Source: Pseudomonadota bacterium
GTDB lineage: Bacteria > Pseudomonadota > Gammaproteobacteria > Burkholderiales > Rhodocyclaceae
Direction: 5' to 3'
Assembly: GCA_029776255.1 (NCBI GenBank)
Contig: JAKOTN010000023.1
Coordinates: 1-64,000 of the forward strand
DNA: 64,000 bases
Numbering within the stretch: the first letter of the stretch is position 1; every line of letters begins with the position of its first letter. Shown here piece by piece: positions 44,698-54,442 of the stretch. The translations under genes and the position numbers were made by a program. Below the pieces are notes generated by a model that was given only the letters and a program-made list of their open reading frames with translations, did not search any database and was not told the origin of the DNA.

Positions 44698-46854
44698 TCA
44701 GATCTCGGTAGGTAAGTTGTTGCTCGAATGCCGCCGGGGAACCGGTACGACGGCGAGCGGCAGCTTGATGCTGACCTTGGCGCCCACCGGTTGGCGGTTG
44801 TTGATCTTGATGAGGCCATGATGTTCGTCGACGATCTTCTTGACGATCGCCAAACCCAAACCGGTGCCGCGGGCCTTGGTGGTGACATAGGGTTCGAAAA
44901 CGCGTGCCAGCAGTTCGGGAGGAAAGCCAGGGCCACTGTCGGTGACCAGCAGTTCCGCCATGTTGTCGCTGCGGCGCGTGGCAATGCCGATGCACGGCGA
45001 GGCGACAGCCTCTTGCGCATCTTCGGCGTTACGTAGCAGATTGTGGATGATCTGCCGCAACTGAGTGGCGTCGCCCCATACCGGCGGCAGGCGGGGCGCC
45101 AGTTTGATGTCAATGGTGGCGGCCGAGGTTTCGTACAGTCCGAGGACTTCGCTCACCAGCGCGTTCAAATCGACGGCGTTTAGATCCGGTGCCGGCAATC
45201 GGGCGTAGTCACTGAAGTCGTTGACCATGCGTTTCATCGCCTGCACCTGGGCAATGATCGTCTGGGTGGCCCGGGCAAGCATTTCCGCGTCGGCATCGTC
45301 GAGCCGGTCGGCGAGTTTCATCTGCAAGCGTTCGGCCGACAGTTGGATCGGCGTCAGCGGATTCTTGATTTCATGCGCCAGTCGTCTGGCGACTTCGCCC
45401 CAGGCGGCACTGCGTTGGGCGGCGATCAGGCGGGTGACGTCGTCGAAGACCACCACATAGCCGCCATGCGAGCCGGTCGGCAAGGGGGTGCCGCGCAGCA
45501 GGAGCGTTTGCGGCAACCCGCCAGGGTGGTCGAGTTCGATCTGTTCCTGCCATTCGGCGCTTTCATGTTCGGCAAAAGCCCGACGAATGGCCTGGCCGAG
45601 AATCTGCTGACGCGGCCAAAGCTCGGCGGCTTGACCGAGCAGTTCCCGAAAATCGTCGGCCAGAATGCTCAGCGCGCCTTCGTTGACCGTTCGCAAGATG
45701 AAACTGCGGTCGAAAACCATGACGCCGGCGGAGAGGTTGGCGAGAATCGATTCGAGATACGCCCGGGCCGCTTCCAGTTCGGCGCGATGGCGTTCGTTGT
45801 CGCGCCGCGCCTCATTGAGCTGGCTGGTCATCTGCTTGAACGAACGGGTCAGCACGCCGAGTTCGTCGCTGCTATAGACGGCTTGCCGTGGCGTGTAGTC
45901 ACCGGAGGCCACCGCTTGCGTTCCTTCGGCAAGAATCGACAGCGGTGCCGAGAAACGGCGGGCCAGCACGAAGGCAAGTGCGATGGCGGCGAACAAGGCC
46001 AGCAGGACGGTCAGCGTCAGGGTCATCGCGTAGATGCGCGTCAGCCCTTCGCGGCCCAGCGAAAGCTCCTGATAGTCGGCATAAACCGTTTGCACGCTGT
46101 CGGCGTTGAGAGCCAAACTACTGGGAACCGGGTCGATCAATTGCAGGATGCGCGTTTCGATGCCCAACCCCGGCGGCGATACCGTGACCAGGACACGCAG
46201 CGTCAAATCCTTTTCCCCGCTGCTTTCGATCACCGCCAGACGGCGTTCGCTGCGCGCGCGACGCAGCTGTTCGGCCGTCGGCTGCGACGGCAACAAGGTG
46301 GACAGTTCTCCGGTCGCGCTGGCTAGCAACAAGCCCTTGCTGGAAAAAAGCGCGGCGGATTGCACGCCGTTCAATTCCCGCAGCCGGTTGAGTTCAAGCC
46401 GTCGTTGTCCCTCGGGACGTTCGGCCAGTTCCATCGACATCGCTTGCGCCTTGGCGAGCAGATCCGCGAGCAGGGAATCCAGGGCGCTACGGCCGAGGTT
46501 GAGGCCGGCTTCGAGGGCTTTCTCGACGCGTACATCGAACCAGGTCTCGATACTTTTGGTGACGAATTGCACCGACACCGCGTAAATCAACACGCCGGGC
46601 ACGACGGCCATCAAGCCGAACATCAACATCAGACGTAATTTGAGACGCGAACCAAAAACCTTGGCGCGGTGTTCGCGCCACAGCGCGCGCAATTGCCAGG
46701 CGATCAGTGCCAGCAGGGACAAGGCGACGATGGCGTTCAGTCCCAGCAGCCACGGGTAGTGGCGGGCGAATAAAGCGGTATTGGCGCTGGCCGAGGCCAG
46801 CAGGAACAACAAGATGCCGCCAAACGACGCCGCGGCAACGATCAGTGTTTTCAT
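44698..46854 (-). CDS. ntrY: NtrY-type nitrogen/redox sensor histidine kinase
   Basis: A 718-residue membrane kinase. Two helices lie in the first 55 residues and another near 75-95; a periplasmic domain follows, then a helix near 280-302, a HAMP domain, a PAS domain and the kinase core. The phospho-acceptor is His494 in RRLAHEIKNPLTPIQLSAERL, the exact NtrY box. ATP-binding motifs are NLLRNAEDA, DSGPGFP and GTGLGLAIVKKI. It overlaps the DUF4390 gene by four bases. Such kinases answer nitrogen or oxygen status in several bacteria. Confidence 0.95.
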   Translation of the reverse strand: MKTLIVAAASFGGILLFLLASASANTALFARHYPWLLGLNAIVALSLLALIAWQLRALWREHRAKVFGSRLKLRLMLMFGLMAVVPGVLIYAVSVQFVTKSIETWFDVRVEKALEAGLNLGRSALDSLLADLLAKAQAMSMELAERPEGQRRLELNRLRELNGVQSAALFSSKGLLLASATGELSTLLPSQPTAEQLRRARSERRLAVIESSGEKDLTLRVLVTVSPPGLGIETRILQLIDPVPSSLALNADSVQTVYADYQELSLGREGLTRIYAMTLTLTVLLALFAAIALAFVLARRFSAPLSILAEGTQAVASGDYTPRQAVYSSDELGVLTRSFKQMTSQLNEARRDNERHRAELEAARAYLESILANLSAGVMVFDRSFILRTVNEGALSILADDFRELLGQAAELWPRQQILGQAIRRAFAEHESAEWQEQIELDHPGGLPQTLLLRGTPLPTGSHGGYVVVFDDVTRLIAAQRSAAWGEVARRLAHEIKNPLTPIQLSAERLQMKLADRLDDADAEMLARATQTIIAQVQAMKRMVNDFSDYARLPAPDLNAVDLNALVSEVLGLYETSAATIDIKLAPRLPPVWGDATQLRQIIHNLLRNAEDAQEAVASPCIGIATRRSDNMAELLVTDSGPGFPPELLARVFEPYVTTKARGTGLGLAIVKKIVDEHHGLIKINNRQPVGAKVSIKLPLAVVPVPRRHSSNNLPTEI

Positions 46855-47447
46855 TTACCGTCGCCGGAAACCGATCCCGCGTCGCCAGGCGTGAACGTCC
46901 AGCGCGCCCATTCGGCGGAAAGGTTCCAGTCGCGGTTGGCCAGCGCGTTAACCTGGAAAGTTTTCGGCATCTGCGAGAGATCCAGGCGCATCCGCACCGC
47001 GGCGAAATAGCTCTGGTCGTTCCTCAGCGCGCCCTTGTCGAGCACCTGCCAGTTGCGCACGCGCGAGAGAATGCGCAAGGCGTCGTCAAGCGTGGGAAAT
47101 GTCTGGTGCAGGGCGCCCCTCGATAAGCGGTATTGCCGCGTCAGGGCATGATAGGAGAGCTGAAACGACTGGCTGCGGCTGATTACCTGTTCGTCCAGCC
47201 AGTACCAGCGTGAGCGAGTGAGTTCGAAGTCGACCACGAAATACAGGGGAACGCCCTTGGCAATGGCTTCTTCGAGACGGGCGTTAAGGGTGAAATCAAA
47301 ATCGGCTGCGAGAACATAACCCTCGTCACCGGCGGTCAAGTGCGGGTTGCGGACGCTGATGTCGGCCGCCGTTGCCGCCGCCGAACCAAACAGCAACAAC
47401 AGCAGACCGACTAACCGGACACTAAGAAGTTTTCTCCAGCAAGGCAT
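46851..47447 (-). CDS. DUF4390 exported protein
   Basis: A 198-residue protein. The signal peptide (LVGLLLLLFGSAAATAA) is followed by the DUF4390 domain, seen as VLAADFDFTLNARLEEAIAKGVPLYFVVDFELTRSRWYW and RQYRLSRGALHQTFPTLDDAL. Commonly located between rsmB and ntrY in betaproteobacteria, as here, so a link to the NtrYX system is likely but unproven. The start overlaps the rsmB end by 26 bases; ATG 47447 is used, with another at 47462. Confidence 0.88.
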   Translation of the reverse strand: MPCWRKLLSVRLVGLLLLLFGSAAATAADISVRNPHLTAGDEGYVLAADFDFTLNARLEEAIAKGVPLYFVVDFELTRSRWYWLDEQVISRSQSFQLSYHALTRQYRLSRGALHQTFPTLDDALRILSRVRNWQVLDKGALRNDQSYFAAVRMRLDLSQMPKTFQVNALANRDWNLSAEWARWTFTPGDAGSVSGDGK

Positions 47448-48738
47448 AGAAAAATCCGTCATGGTGAGCAAGAGGCAGAAGCGACTGTTTTTCGAGCAAA
47501 CGGGCGTTCGTCCAGCGGAAGAGAAAAGCGTCGACCTGGGCACCATTTTCTTCGGGAAAGACCGAGCAGGTGGCGTACAACAGTCGCCCACCGGTTTTAA
47601 GCACCGGCCAGAGTTGGTCAAGAATTTCACTTTGCAGAAGCGAGAACCGCCGGATGTCGCTCTCCCGCCGCAGGTATTTGCCGTCGGGGTGGCGCCGGAC
47701 GACACCGCTGGCGGAACAGGGAACGTCGGCAAGAATGGCGTCGAAGGGCTGTCCGTCCCACCACCGCGCGGTGTCACGACAGTCGGCGACAACGACCGCC
47801 GCCGACAAGCCGAGACGCTGCAAGTTTTCGTCGATGCGCTGGGCGCGTTTGCCGTCGACGTCCAGCGCCACCAACCGAATTTCCGCGGTTTCCAGCAGGT
47901 GCGCGGCCTTGCCGCCGGGCGCGGCGCACGCATCGAGAATTCGCTCTCCGGACACCGGACCGAGAAGATGCGCGGCGCGTTGAGCGCCGGCGTCCTGCAC
48001 GGAGACCAGTCCATCGGCAAAGCCCGGCAGACTGTCGACGCCAACCGGTTTGGCCAGAAGCAGGGCGTCTCCGTCGAGACGTCTTGCCGGCAATTCCGCC
48101 GCCCGCAAGCGGGCGAAATAGTCGTCTACGGTCCCACGGCGGCGATTGACGCGCAAACACATCGGTGGCGGCGTGTTTCCGGCGGCAAGAATCTCACGCC
48201 AGCTTTCCGGATACGCTCGCCGCAGGCGCGAAATCCACCACTGGGGGTGCCGGTACGTGGCTTCGTCGCTGTCTTGCATAGCCGCGTGCAGCGCGTCGCG
48301 CTGTCGCAGATAATTGCGCAGCAGCGCGTTAATCAGACCTTTGAACGTGCCGTTCGCGAGTTCGCCAGCGGCGACAACGGCTTGATCGACCACCGTGTGC
48401 GGCGAGTCAGGGCGCGTTCGTAGTCGATACAAGGCCACCAGTAACAACGCCTCGGTTTCCGGATGCGGCAGGGGACGCTCCAGCAGGCGGGAGAGAATGA
48501 ATTCGCCGCAGCCAAAATCGCGCAAGGTGCCGTAGGCCGCGTCCCGTGCCGCTGCGCGTGCCGCGGGCGTTTCGTTGCGGAGGGCGGTGCCGAGAACCGC
48601 GGTCAGGCTTTGTCCGGCGCGGACGCCGGCGACCGCGCTTGCCGCCAGCAGCAAACTCCGCGCCAGCGAATCCGGCGGCAATCCGGCGGTTGACCGCGCG
48701 CGCGCGTCGGAATGGGCCTCTCTGGGTACGCGGCGCAT
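47422..48738 (-). CDS. rsmB: 16S rRNA (cytosine(967)-C5)-methyltransferase
   Basis: A 438-residue SAM-dependent methyltransferase of the small ribosomal subunit RNA. An N-terminal NusB-like helical domain precedes the catalytic domain. SAM motif I is ERILDACAAPGGKAAHLLE, and the two functional cysteines are in VPCSASGV and YATCSVFPEENG. Length is normal. The frame is open 41 codons further, but the ATG at 48738 is a natural start before the NusB-like part. In relatives fmt stands directly upstream; here a nuclease gene lies between. Confidence 0.94.
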   Translation of the reverse strand: MRRVPREAHSDARARSTAGLPPDSLARSLLLAASAVAGVRAGQSLTAVLGTALRNETPAARAAARDAAYGTLRDFGCGEFILSRLLERPLPHPETEALLLVALYRLRTRPDSPHTVVDQAVVAAGELANGTFKGLINALLRNYLRQRDALHAAMQDSDEATYRHPQWWISRLRRAYPESWREILAAGNTPPPMCLRVNRRRGTVDDYFARLRAAELPARRLDGDALLLAKPVGVDSLPGFADGLVSVQDAGAQRAAHLLGPVSGERILDACAAPGGKAAHLLETAEIRLVALDVDGKRAQRIDENLQRLGLSAAVVVADCRDTARWWDGQPFDAILADVPCSASGVVRRHPDGKYLRRESDIRRFSLLQSEILDQLWPVLKTGGRLLYATCSVFPEENGAQVDAFLFRWTNARLLEKQSLLPLAHHDGFFYALLEKTS

Positions 48739-48916
48739 GCGCGACGACGAAAGTGACGATGACACGGCCGGGTGTATTCCTGTCGACAGAGCGGCGAGTT
48801 TAGCACGATGCCGAACCGTGGCGAGCGCGACGATTGGCGACCATAATCCGTCTGCCGACAAGCGATCGATAAAGATCGCACACGATGCCTGCTGACAATA
48901 TCCTGGAGTCGAGACG

Positions 48917-49891
48917 ATGTTTGGTCCTCCGTTTTACTCGCCCTTCCACCCGCTATTCAGGTTGATGTTATTGACGTTTTTGGCGTTTTCAGGGCTTCCA
49001 GCGTTCGCCTGGAACACCGCCGGTCATCGGCTGGTGGCCACCATCGCCTGGGAGTGCCTGGACAGCGACACTCGCTCGACAGTCGCCGACATTCTGCGCC
49101 AGCACCCCGATCACGCGTCATGGCAGGCGCGCGGTGGCACCGAGCCGGGGCTGACGGCATTTCTTGCCGCGTCCACCTGGCCGGACGACATTCGGAAGGA
49201 TCCCCGTTTTTATAACGCGGGCGAAGAGCAGCCGACCGTGCTGGTAGCCGGTTTCCCGGACATGGAGCGGCGGCGACACTGGCACTACGTCGATCATCCA
49301 ATCGGTCTCGTCACTGGCGATACTTCCACGGGAACCCTCGATCGCCAATTGCCACGGTTGATCCACACGCTTGGTTCTCGGCAGGCGGCGGCGAATGAAC
49401 GCGCCTACGCATTGCCGTGGCTGATCCATCTGCTTGGCGACGCCCATCAGCCACTGCACACCGCCAGTCGATACGATGCCGACGGGCGTGGCGATCGCGG
49501 TGGTAATGAGTTGGCGATCGTCAATCCGTTTGATCCGCAAAGCCCGGTGACCAATTTGCACCGCTATTGGGACAGCCTGCCTGGGCCACCATGGTTGCGC
49601 GACGCACGTCTGGAATCGATTGCCAAGGCATTGATGGCGAGCTATCCACCGCCACTTATCGGCACGCCGCGACACTGGTTGGCCGAAAGTCGACGAATCG
49701 CCGAGAACGACGCCTACCCGTTCAACGATGCTGTTGTGCCGACGATAAGCGCCGCGTTCCATCAGCGCGCGTCGGAAATCGCGCGCCGTCGGATCGCCGA
49801 TGCCGGCTACCGGCTCGCGGAATTGCTGCAACGCTTGCTGTCGCACGACGGCTCCGATCACGCATGCGTCGCGGTAAAAGTCGTGCCGTAG
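48917..49891 (+). CDS. S1/P1-type single-strand nuclease, exported
   Basis: A 324-residue zinc enzyme that would hydrolyse single-stranded DNA or RNA and release 3' phosphates in the periplasm or outside. The signal peptide cleaves after AFA, leaving Trp32 as the mature N-terminus, which is a zinc ligand in P1 nuclease. The other zinc-ligand segments follow in order: GHRLVA, WPDD, HWHYVDHP, HLLGDAHQPLH, DRGGN, LHRYWD. Length is typical. GGAG stands ten bases before the ATG. It runs against its neighbours rsmB and fmt. Confidence 0.93.
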   Translation: MFGPPFYSPFHPLFRLMLLTFLAFSGLPAFAWNTAGHRLVATIAWECLDSDTRSTVADILRQHPDHASWQARGGTEPGLTAFLAASTWPDDIRKDPRFYNAGEEQPTVLVAGFPDMERRRHWHYVDHPIGLVTGDTSTGTLDRQLPRLIHTLGSRQAAANERAYALPWLIHLLGDAHQPLHTASRYDADGRGDRGGNELAIVNPFDPQSPVTNLHRYWDSLPGPPWLRDARLESIAKALMASYPPPLIGTPRHWLAESRRIAENDAYPFNDAVVPTISAAFHQRASEIARRRIADAGYRLAELLQRLLSHDGSDHACVAVKVVP

Positions 49892-49991
49892 CCCGCCCGT
49901 TGTTGCTTTCCGGAGCAGGCCGCGACGAGATGGGCGTGCCCTTGTTTCACGTGAAACATCCGGGAGTCGTGCCAATCGCGACGGGGGAGGG

Positions 49992-50924
49992 TCAGGAGGA
50001 CGGCAGCTGACAGATCGTGCCTGGTGGAATCGGATTTCCGGCAAGAAATTGCGCCGCGGATATCCGTTTGCCGCCGGGGCGTTGCAGTTCCATCAAACGC
50101 AAGGCGCCCTCGCCGCAAGCGACAACGAAACCCTCGCGATCAGCGCGCACGATCATTCCGGGAGGGCCGTTGACTTCCGCAGTCAGCACGTCGGCGCGCC
50201 AGACCTTGAGCGGCTTGTCGTCGAGGAGCAATGTCGCACCGGGGAAGGGATTGAACGCCCGAACCTGTCGTTCGATCTGTCTGGCCGTCGAGCGCCAGTC
50301 GAGCCGCGCCTCGGCCTTTTCGATCTTGGCCGCGTAAGTGATTCCGACGATCGCCTGCGGTGTTGCCGGCAAGGGCAATCTCACCAGCGTGTCGACGATC
50401 AGCCTGGCGCCCAAAACCGCCAATTTGTCGTGCAGCGATGCCGCGGTGTCGTCGCTGGCAATCGGCAGGCTATCGGATAACAGCAGCGGACCGGTGTCGA
50501 GGCCGGCGGCCATTTGCATGACACAAATGCCGGTCACCTCATCGCCAGCGAGCAGTGCCCGTTGGATTGGCGCGGCGCCTCGCCAACGCGGCAGCAGGGA
50601 CGCGTGAATATTGATGCCGCCAAAACGCGGCATGTCGAGCACCGCTTGCGGCAGGATCAGGCCGTAGGCCGCCACCACCAGCACCTCGGCCGCGGCGGCA
50701 CGCAGCCTGGCTTGCGCGTCGGCGTCCCTTAGTGTCGGCGGCTGGAAGACGTCGATTGCCGCCGTCATCGCCAGCCGCTTGACCGGTGAAGGCTGCAGCG
50801 CCAGGCCGCGTCCGGCGGCGCGATCCGGCTGGGTCAGCACGAGTGCGACATCATGCCCGGCGTCGATGATCGCCTGCAAGGCGACGGCGGCGAACTCCGG
50901 CGTGCCGGCGAAAGCCACTCTCAT
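49992..50924 (-). CDS. fmt: Methionyl-tRNA formyltransferase
   Basis: A 310-residue enzyme that formylates Met-tRNA for translation start. It has the [16 protein letters not shown] opening, the [16 protein letters not shown] box with the NIHAS catalytic Asn and His before it, and [12 protein letters not shown] near the C-terminal tRNA-binding domain. The ATG at 50924 overlaps the def stop by four bases (ATGA), the standard def-fmt coupling. Confidence 0.97.
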   Translation of the reverse strand: MRVAFAGTPEFAAVALQAIIDAGHDVALVLTQPDRAAGRGLALQPSPVKRLAMTAAIDVFQPPTLRDADAQARLRAAAAEVLVVAAYGLILPQAVLDMPRFGGINIHASLLPRWRGAAPIQRALLAGDEVTGICVMQMAAGLDTGPLLLSDSLPIASDDTAASLHDKLAVLGARLIVDTLVRLPLPATPQAIVGITYAAKIEKAEARLDWRSTARQIERQVRAFNPFPGATLLLDDKPLKVWRADVLTAEVNGPPGMIVRADREGFVVACGEGALRLMELQRPGGKRISAAQFLAGNPIPPGTICQLPSS

Positions 50925-51424
50925 GCGGTGATTCGCGCCTGCTTGGCGAGCTTGTTCTTGATCCGCACCTGTTTCAACTGCGACAGGTGCTCGACGAAGA
51001 CCCGGCCCTGCAAATGGTCGATTTCGTGTTGCAGGCAAACCGCGAGCAAGCCGTCGGCGGCAATCATCTGGCTTTCACCATCGAGGTCGAGAAAGCGAAC
51101 GACAACGTGCGCCGCCCGTTCAACCTTATCGTAGATTCCAGGAACCGACAGGCATCCTTCTTCGCCCACTTGCTGGCCGTCCATCTCGACGATTTCGGGG
51201 TTCACCAAAGTCAGCAGTTGATCTTTCGTTTCCGACGCGTCGACGACGATGACTCGCCGATGAACATCCACCTGTGTCGCGGCAAGCCCAATCCCAGGGG
51301 CTTCGTACATGGTTTCGGCCATGTCGCTCGCCAGGCGACGGATCGAGTCGTCAATCGAGTCGACACGCGCGGCGACCTTTTTCAAGCGCGGATCGGGAAA
51401 GCGGAGTATGGGTAATAAAGACAT
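50921..51424 (-). CDS. def: Peptide deformylase
   Basis: A 167-residue metalloenzyme that removes the N-terminal formyl group from new proteins. The three motifs are [19 protein letters not shown] (metal-binding Cys) and QHEIDHLQG (HExxH metal ligands and base). The chosen ATG gives the typical [15 protein letters not shown] start; the nine upstream codons are less likely. Upstream partner of fmt. Confidence 0.97.
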   Translation of the reverse strand: MSLLPILRFPDPRLKKVAARVDSIDDSIRRLASDMAETMYEAPGIGLAATQVDVHRRVIVVDASETKDQLLTLVNPEIVEMDGQQVGEEGCLSVPGIYDKVERAAHVVVRFLDLDGESQMIAADGLLAVCLQHEIDHLQGRVFVEHLSQLKQVRIKNKLAKQARITA

Positions 51425-51652
51425 ATAAAGCTTGATCAAAGAATTAACCACGTGCAGAATCTAACGTAGTATCTTGAAATTGCCGACCCCTTCGAACGGG
51501 CCGTGTGATGCCGTCGGCAACCAGCCCGGCCCCCAATTCAACGGGGCACACAACCGGGCAGCTGGGTAAAGCCCGGCATCGCGCTCCACCCGGCAAGGCG
51601 TACCAAGCGAACAGCTTCGCGCTCGGGCAACCGCTCCTACGAGGATAACACG

Positions 51653-52669
51653 ATGATCCGCATTATGTCCGCCTTCATTCTGGCCATGCTGAGCGCGCTG
51701 TGCGCCGCCGCCGACCCGGATATTCAACTGGCCGACGGCGCCCCGGGGCGCCACGTCGTGTTGCCGGGCGACACCCTGTGGGGGTTGTCCACCACGTTTC
51801 TCAAGGACCCTTGGCGGTGGTCGGAAATCTGGCAAATGAATCGAGAACAGATCCGAAGCCCGCACCGTATTTATCCTGGCGATGTCATCCTTCTCGAGCG
51901 CGACCTACAGGGCCGGCCGCGGCTGCGACTGCAAAGCGCCAAACTGGCGCCGCAAGTCCATGTCGAGAAAAATCCGCAAGCCATCCCGACGATCGCGCCG
52001 AACGTCATCCGCCCCTTCCTTTCCGAGCCGCTGATCGTCGAAGCCGACAGTCTCGATCGCTCCGCGCGCATCGTCGCCGCGCAGGAGGACCGGGTGAATC
52101 TGGGCAACGGCGACAGGGCCTACGTGATCGGTGCGGAACCCGCCACCGAGAATTGGCAGGTGTTCCGCAACGGCAAACCGCTGCTCGACCCGGTTAACAA
52201 GGAGGTGCTCGGTTATGAAGCCTTCTATCTGGGAACGGCCAAGCAACGCCAGCCCGGCGAACCGGCAACCTTCGAAATCATATCGGCGAAGGAGGAAATC
52301 AGCCGCGGCGACCGACTCGTCCCCGCTGTCCGTCCAACGCTGATTGCGTATGCGCCCCATAAGCCCGACGCCGTGATCGAGGGGAGGGTTCTCTCGGTCT
52401 ATGGTGGCGTTGGCGTCGGTGGTCAGGGGTCGGTGGTGGCGATCAACCGCGGGACCAGGGACGGCCTGGAAATCGGCCATGTCCTCACCCTGGAACGTAA
52501 CCGCGTCGTCGTGCAGCGGGATGAAAACGACCAAAAGGAATCCGTGATCATTCCACCGCATCGCGGCGGCTATCTGTTCATATTCCGGACCTTCGAACGT
52601 ATCTCCTACGCGTTGGTCGCGACGGCTGAAGGCGTAGTCGAGGTGAACGATTTCGTGCGCACCCCTTAG
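51653..52669 (+). CDS. LysM-domain exported protein
   Basis: A 338-residue protein. The signal peptide (ILAMLSALCAAA) is followed by a LysM peptidoglycan-binding domain at about 32-82 (HVVLPGDTLWGLSTTFLKDPWRWSEIWQMN). The rest has no named domain; it is beta-rich and is conserved next to dprA in beta- and gammaproteobacteria. Start with GAGGATAAC ahead of the ATG. The dprA gene begins two bases after its stop. Role in the cell wall is inferred from LysM only. Confidence 0.9.
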   Translation: MIRIMSAFILAMLSALCAAADPDIQLADGAPGRHVVLPGDTLWGLSTTFLKDPWRWSEIWQMNREQIRSPHRIYPGDVILLERDLQGRPRLRLQSAKLAPQVHVEKNPQAIPTIAPNVIRPFLSEPLIVEADSLDRSARIVAAQEDRVNLGNGDRAYVIGAEPATENWQVFRNGKPLLDPVNKEVLGYEAFYLGTAKQRQPGEPATFEIISAKEEISRGDRLVPAVRPTLIAYAPHKPDAVIEGRVLSVYGGVGVGGQGSVVAINRGTRDGLEIGHVLTLERNRVVVQRDENDQKESVIIPPHRGGYLFIFRTFERISYALVATAEGVVEVNDFVRTP

Positions 52670-52671
52670 CG

Positions 52672-53760
52672 ATGACCGTGCCCGGTTCGCTCGTCGACTG
52701 GCTACGGTTTACCCTGATTCCAGGCATCGGTGGCGAGACGCAACGTAAGTTGCTGACGGCCTTTGGACTTCCAGAGGCCGTTTTCGCTGCCGGAACCGAG
52801 GCGTTGTCCCAAACGATCGGCAACAAGGCGGCTCGTCTGCTGCACGCGGCGGACAATCGCCCTGCCGTCGAACGGGCCTTGGCCTGGGCGGCAAGCCCTG
52901 GTCATCGCATCGTCTGTCTGGCCGACGCCGACTATCCTCGATCATTGCTGCAGATTCCCGATCCTCCGACGTTGCTTTACGTTGTCGGCCGCGTTGAACT
53001 CCTCAATCAAACGGCGGTAGCCGTGGTCGGCAGCCGTAATCCGACGGCGCAAGGCATCCAGAATGCCGAGCGTTTCGCCAGTTCCTTGACGCAAGCCGGA
53101 CTGTCGATCACCAGTGGTTTGGCGCTCGGCATCGACGCGGCGGCACACCGGGGAGCGCTGACCGCCACCGGCGACACCGTGGCCTTCATCGGCACCGGCA
53201 TTGACCGGATGTATCCGGCCGCCAACCATTCGCTGGCTCGGGAAATTGCCTTGCGTGGCGCCATCGTCTCCGAATTTCCATTGGGCACGCCCCCGGCCGC
53301 CGCCAATTTTCCAAGGCGAAATCGCCTGATTTCAGGTCTTTCCCGTGGCGTACTGGTTGTCGAGGCGACAGTCGAGAGCGGATCCCTGATTTCAGCCCGG
53401 CTTGCCGCCGAGCAGGGACGGGAGGTATTCGCCATTCCTGGCTCGATACATTCGCCGCAGTCGCGCGGGTGCCACAAGCTGATCAAACAAGGCGCGAAAC
53501 TGGTGGAAACGGTGGAAGATGTGCTCGATGAACTGAGCTGGACCGTGGCGCCGCCCGGACCGGAAAGCGCGGCGGACCAACCGGAAGAAGCGAACGCCTT
53601 GTTGCAAGCGCTGGGTTTCGACCCGTGCAGCCTTGACGAACTGGTCGGTCGCAGCGGCTTGACGACCGATGTCGTTTCCGTGATGCTCCTGCACCTGGAA
53701 CTGGATGGCCGGGTCGCAACGCTCCCGGGCGGACGCTACCAGCGGATAGTCCTCGCTTGA
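52672..53760 (+). CDS. dprA: DNA-processing protein DprA
   Basis: A 362-residue protein that loads RecA on incoming single-stranded DNA during natural transformation. The Rossmann-like core is clear: AVVGSRNPTAQG, SGLALGIDAAAHRGAL, GTGIDRMYPAANHSLA, FPLGTPP, FPRRNRLISGLSRGVLVVEA and the conserved end EVFAIPGSIHSPQSRGCHKLIKQGA. A C-terminal winged-helix domain is present (about 300-360). It does not prove that the cell is competent, since the gene is widespread. Confidence 0.97.
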   Translation: MTVPGSLVDWLRFTLIPGIGGETQRKLLTAFGLPEAVFAAGTEALSQTIGNKAARLLHAADNRPAVERALAWAASPGHRIVCLADADYPRSLLQIPDPPTLLYVVGRVELLNQTAVAVVGSRNPTAQGIQNAERFASSLTQAGLSITSGLALGIDAAAHRGALTATGDTVAFIGTGIDRMYPAANHSLAREIALRGAIVSEFPLGTPPAAANFPRRNRLISGLSRGVLVVEATVESGSLISARLAAEQGREVFAIPGSIHSPQSRGCHKLIKQGAKLVETVEDVLDELSWTVAPPGPESAADQPEEANALLQALGFDPCSLDELVGRSGLTTDVVSVMLLHLELDGRVATLPGGRYQRIVLA

Positions 53761-53772
53761 GAAACCCTGCCG

Positions 53773-54222
53773 ATGATCGATATTCTTGTCTATTTGTTTG
53801 AAAACTACGCGACTCTTGGCGCTCGCCCAAAAACCCGAACCCTGCGGCGAAAACTGAGCGCCGTCGGTTTCGAGGACGAAGCGATCGCTGTCGCCCTGCA
53901 ATGGCTGGATGGCTTGCATGCCGCGCCGGCGATCGATCTTCCCGATGCGAGTCGCGCGTTGCGTATTTACCATCCGGACGAGCAAGACAAACTCGGCCTC
54001 GACGGTCTGGCGTTCATCGCCTTTCTCGAAACCAGCAACGTCCTTTCCCCCGCGCTGCGGGAACTGGCCGTCGAACGGGCGATGATTCTTGCCGACGAGC
54101 CGATGCCGCTGGCCAAATTCAAGATAATCGTGCTGATGGTGCTGTGGAGCCGCGAACAGTCTCTCGATCCGCTGATCGTCGCCGAACTCCTCGACGACGG
54201 CGATGCGCGTCGCCTGCACTGA
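53773..54222 (+). CDS. smg: Smg family protein (DUF494)
   Basis: A 149-residue protein of the Smg family. Its gene follows dprA in many beta- and gammaproteobacteria, and here begins 12 bases after dprA. The start MIDILVYLFENYA and the end KIIVLMVLWSREQSLDPLIVAELL are typical. It is helical and acidic. Function is unclear; no catalytic residues can be named. Confidence 0.93.
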   Translation: MIDILVYLFENYATLGARPKTRTLRRKLSAVGFEDEAIAVALQWLDGLHAAPAIDLPDASRALRIYHPDEQDKLGLDGLAFIAFLETSNVLSPALRELAVERAMILADEPMPLAKFKIIVLMVLWSREQSLDPLIVAELLDDGDARRLH

Positions 54223-54329
54223 ATCAGAACCCGCCACACGGCATTCTCCGGCCCGTTTGGCGAGGGCTTCGGCATGTTCACGCGGTGGCGGCGACCGAGC
54301 GTTCGTCATGAGCGAACAGCCCTCCTTGC

Positions 54330-54359
54330 TTGCCAAGCTCCGTGAAGTCCTTTTATCAT
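54330..54359 (+). promoter_or_regulatory. Predicted sigma-70 promoter of topB
   Basis: TTGCCA (54330-54335), an 18-base spacer and TATCAT (54354-54359). Each box matches consensus in five of six positions. It stands 84 bases before the topB start, so topB may be transcribed apart from LysM-dprA-smg. Confidence 0.55.
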
Positions 54360-54442
54360 GGCCCGCTTCTTGAGTTCGCACGGCCGCTTTCGCATCGTTC
54401 GCGCCCTCTCTTTCGCCAATTTCCCTGGCTGACCAAGACCCC

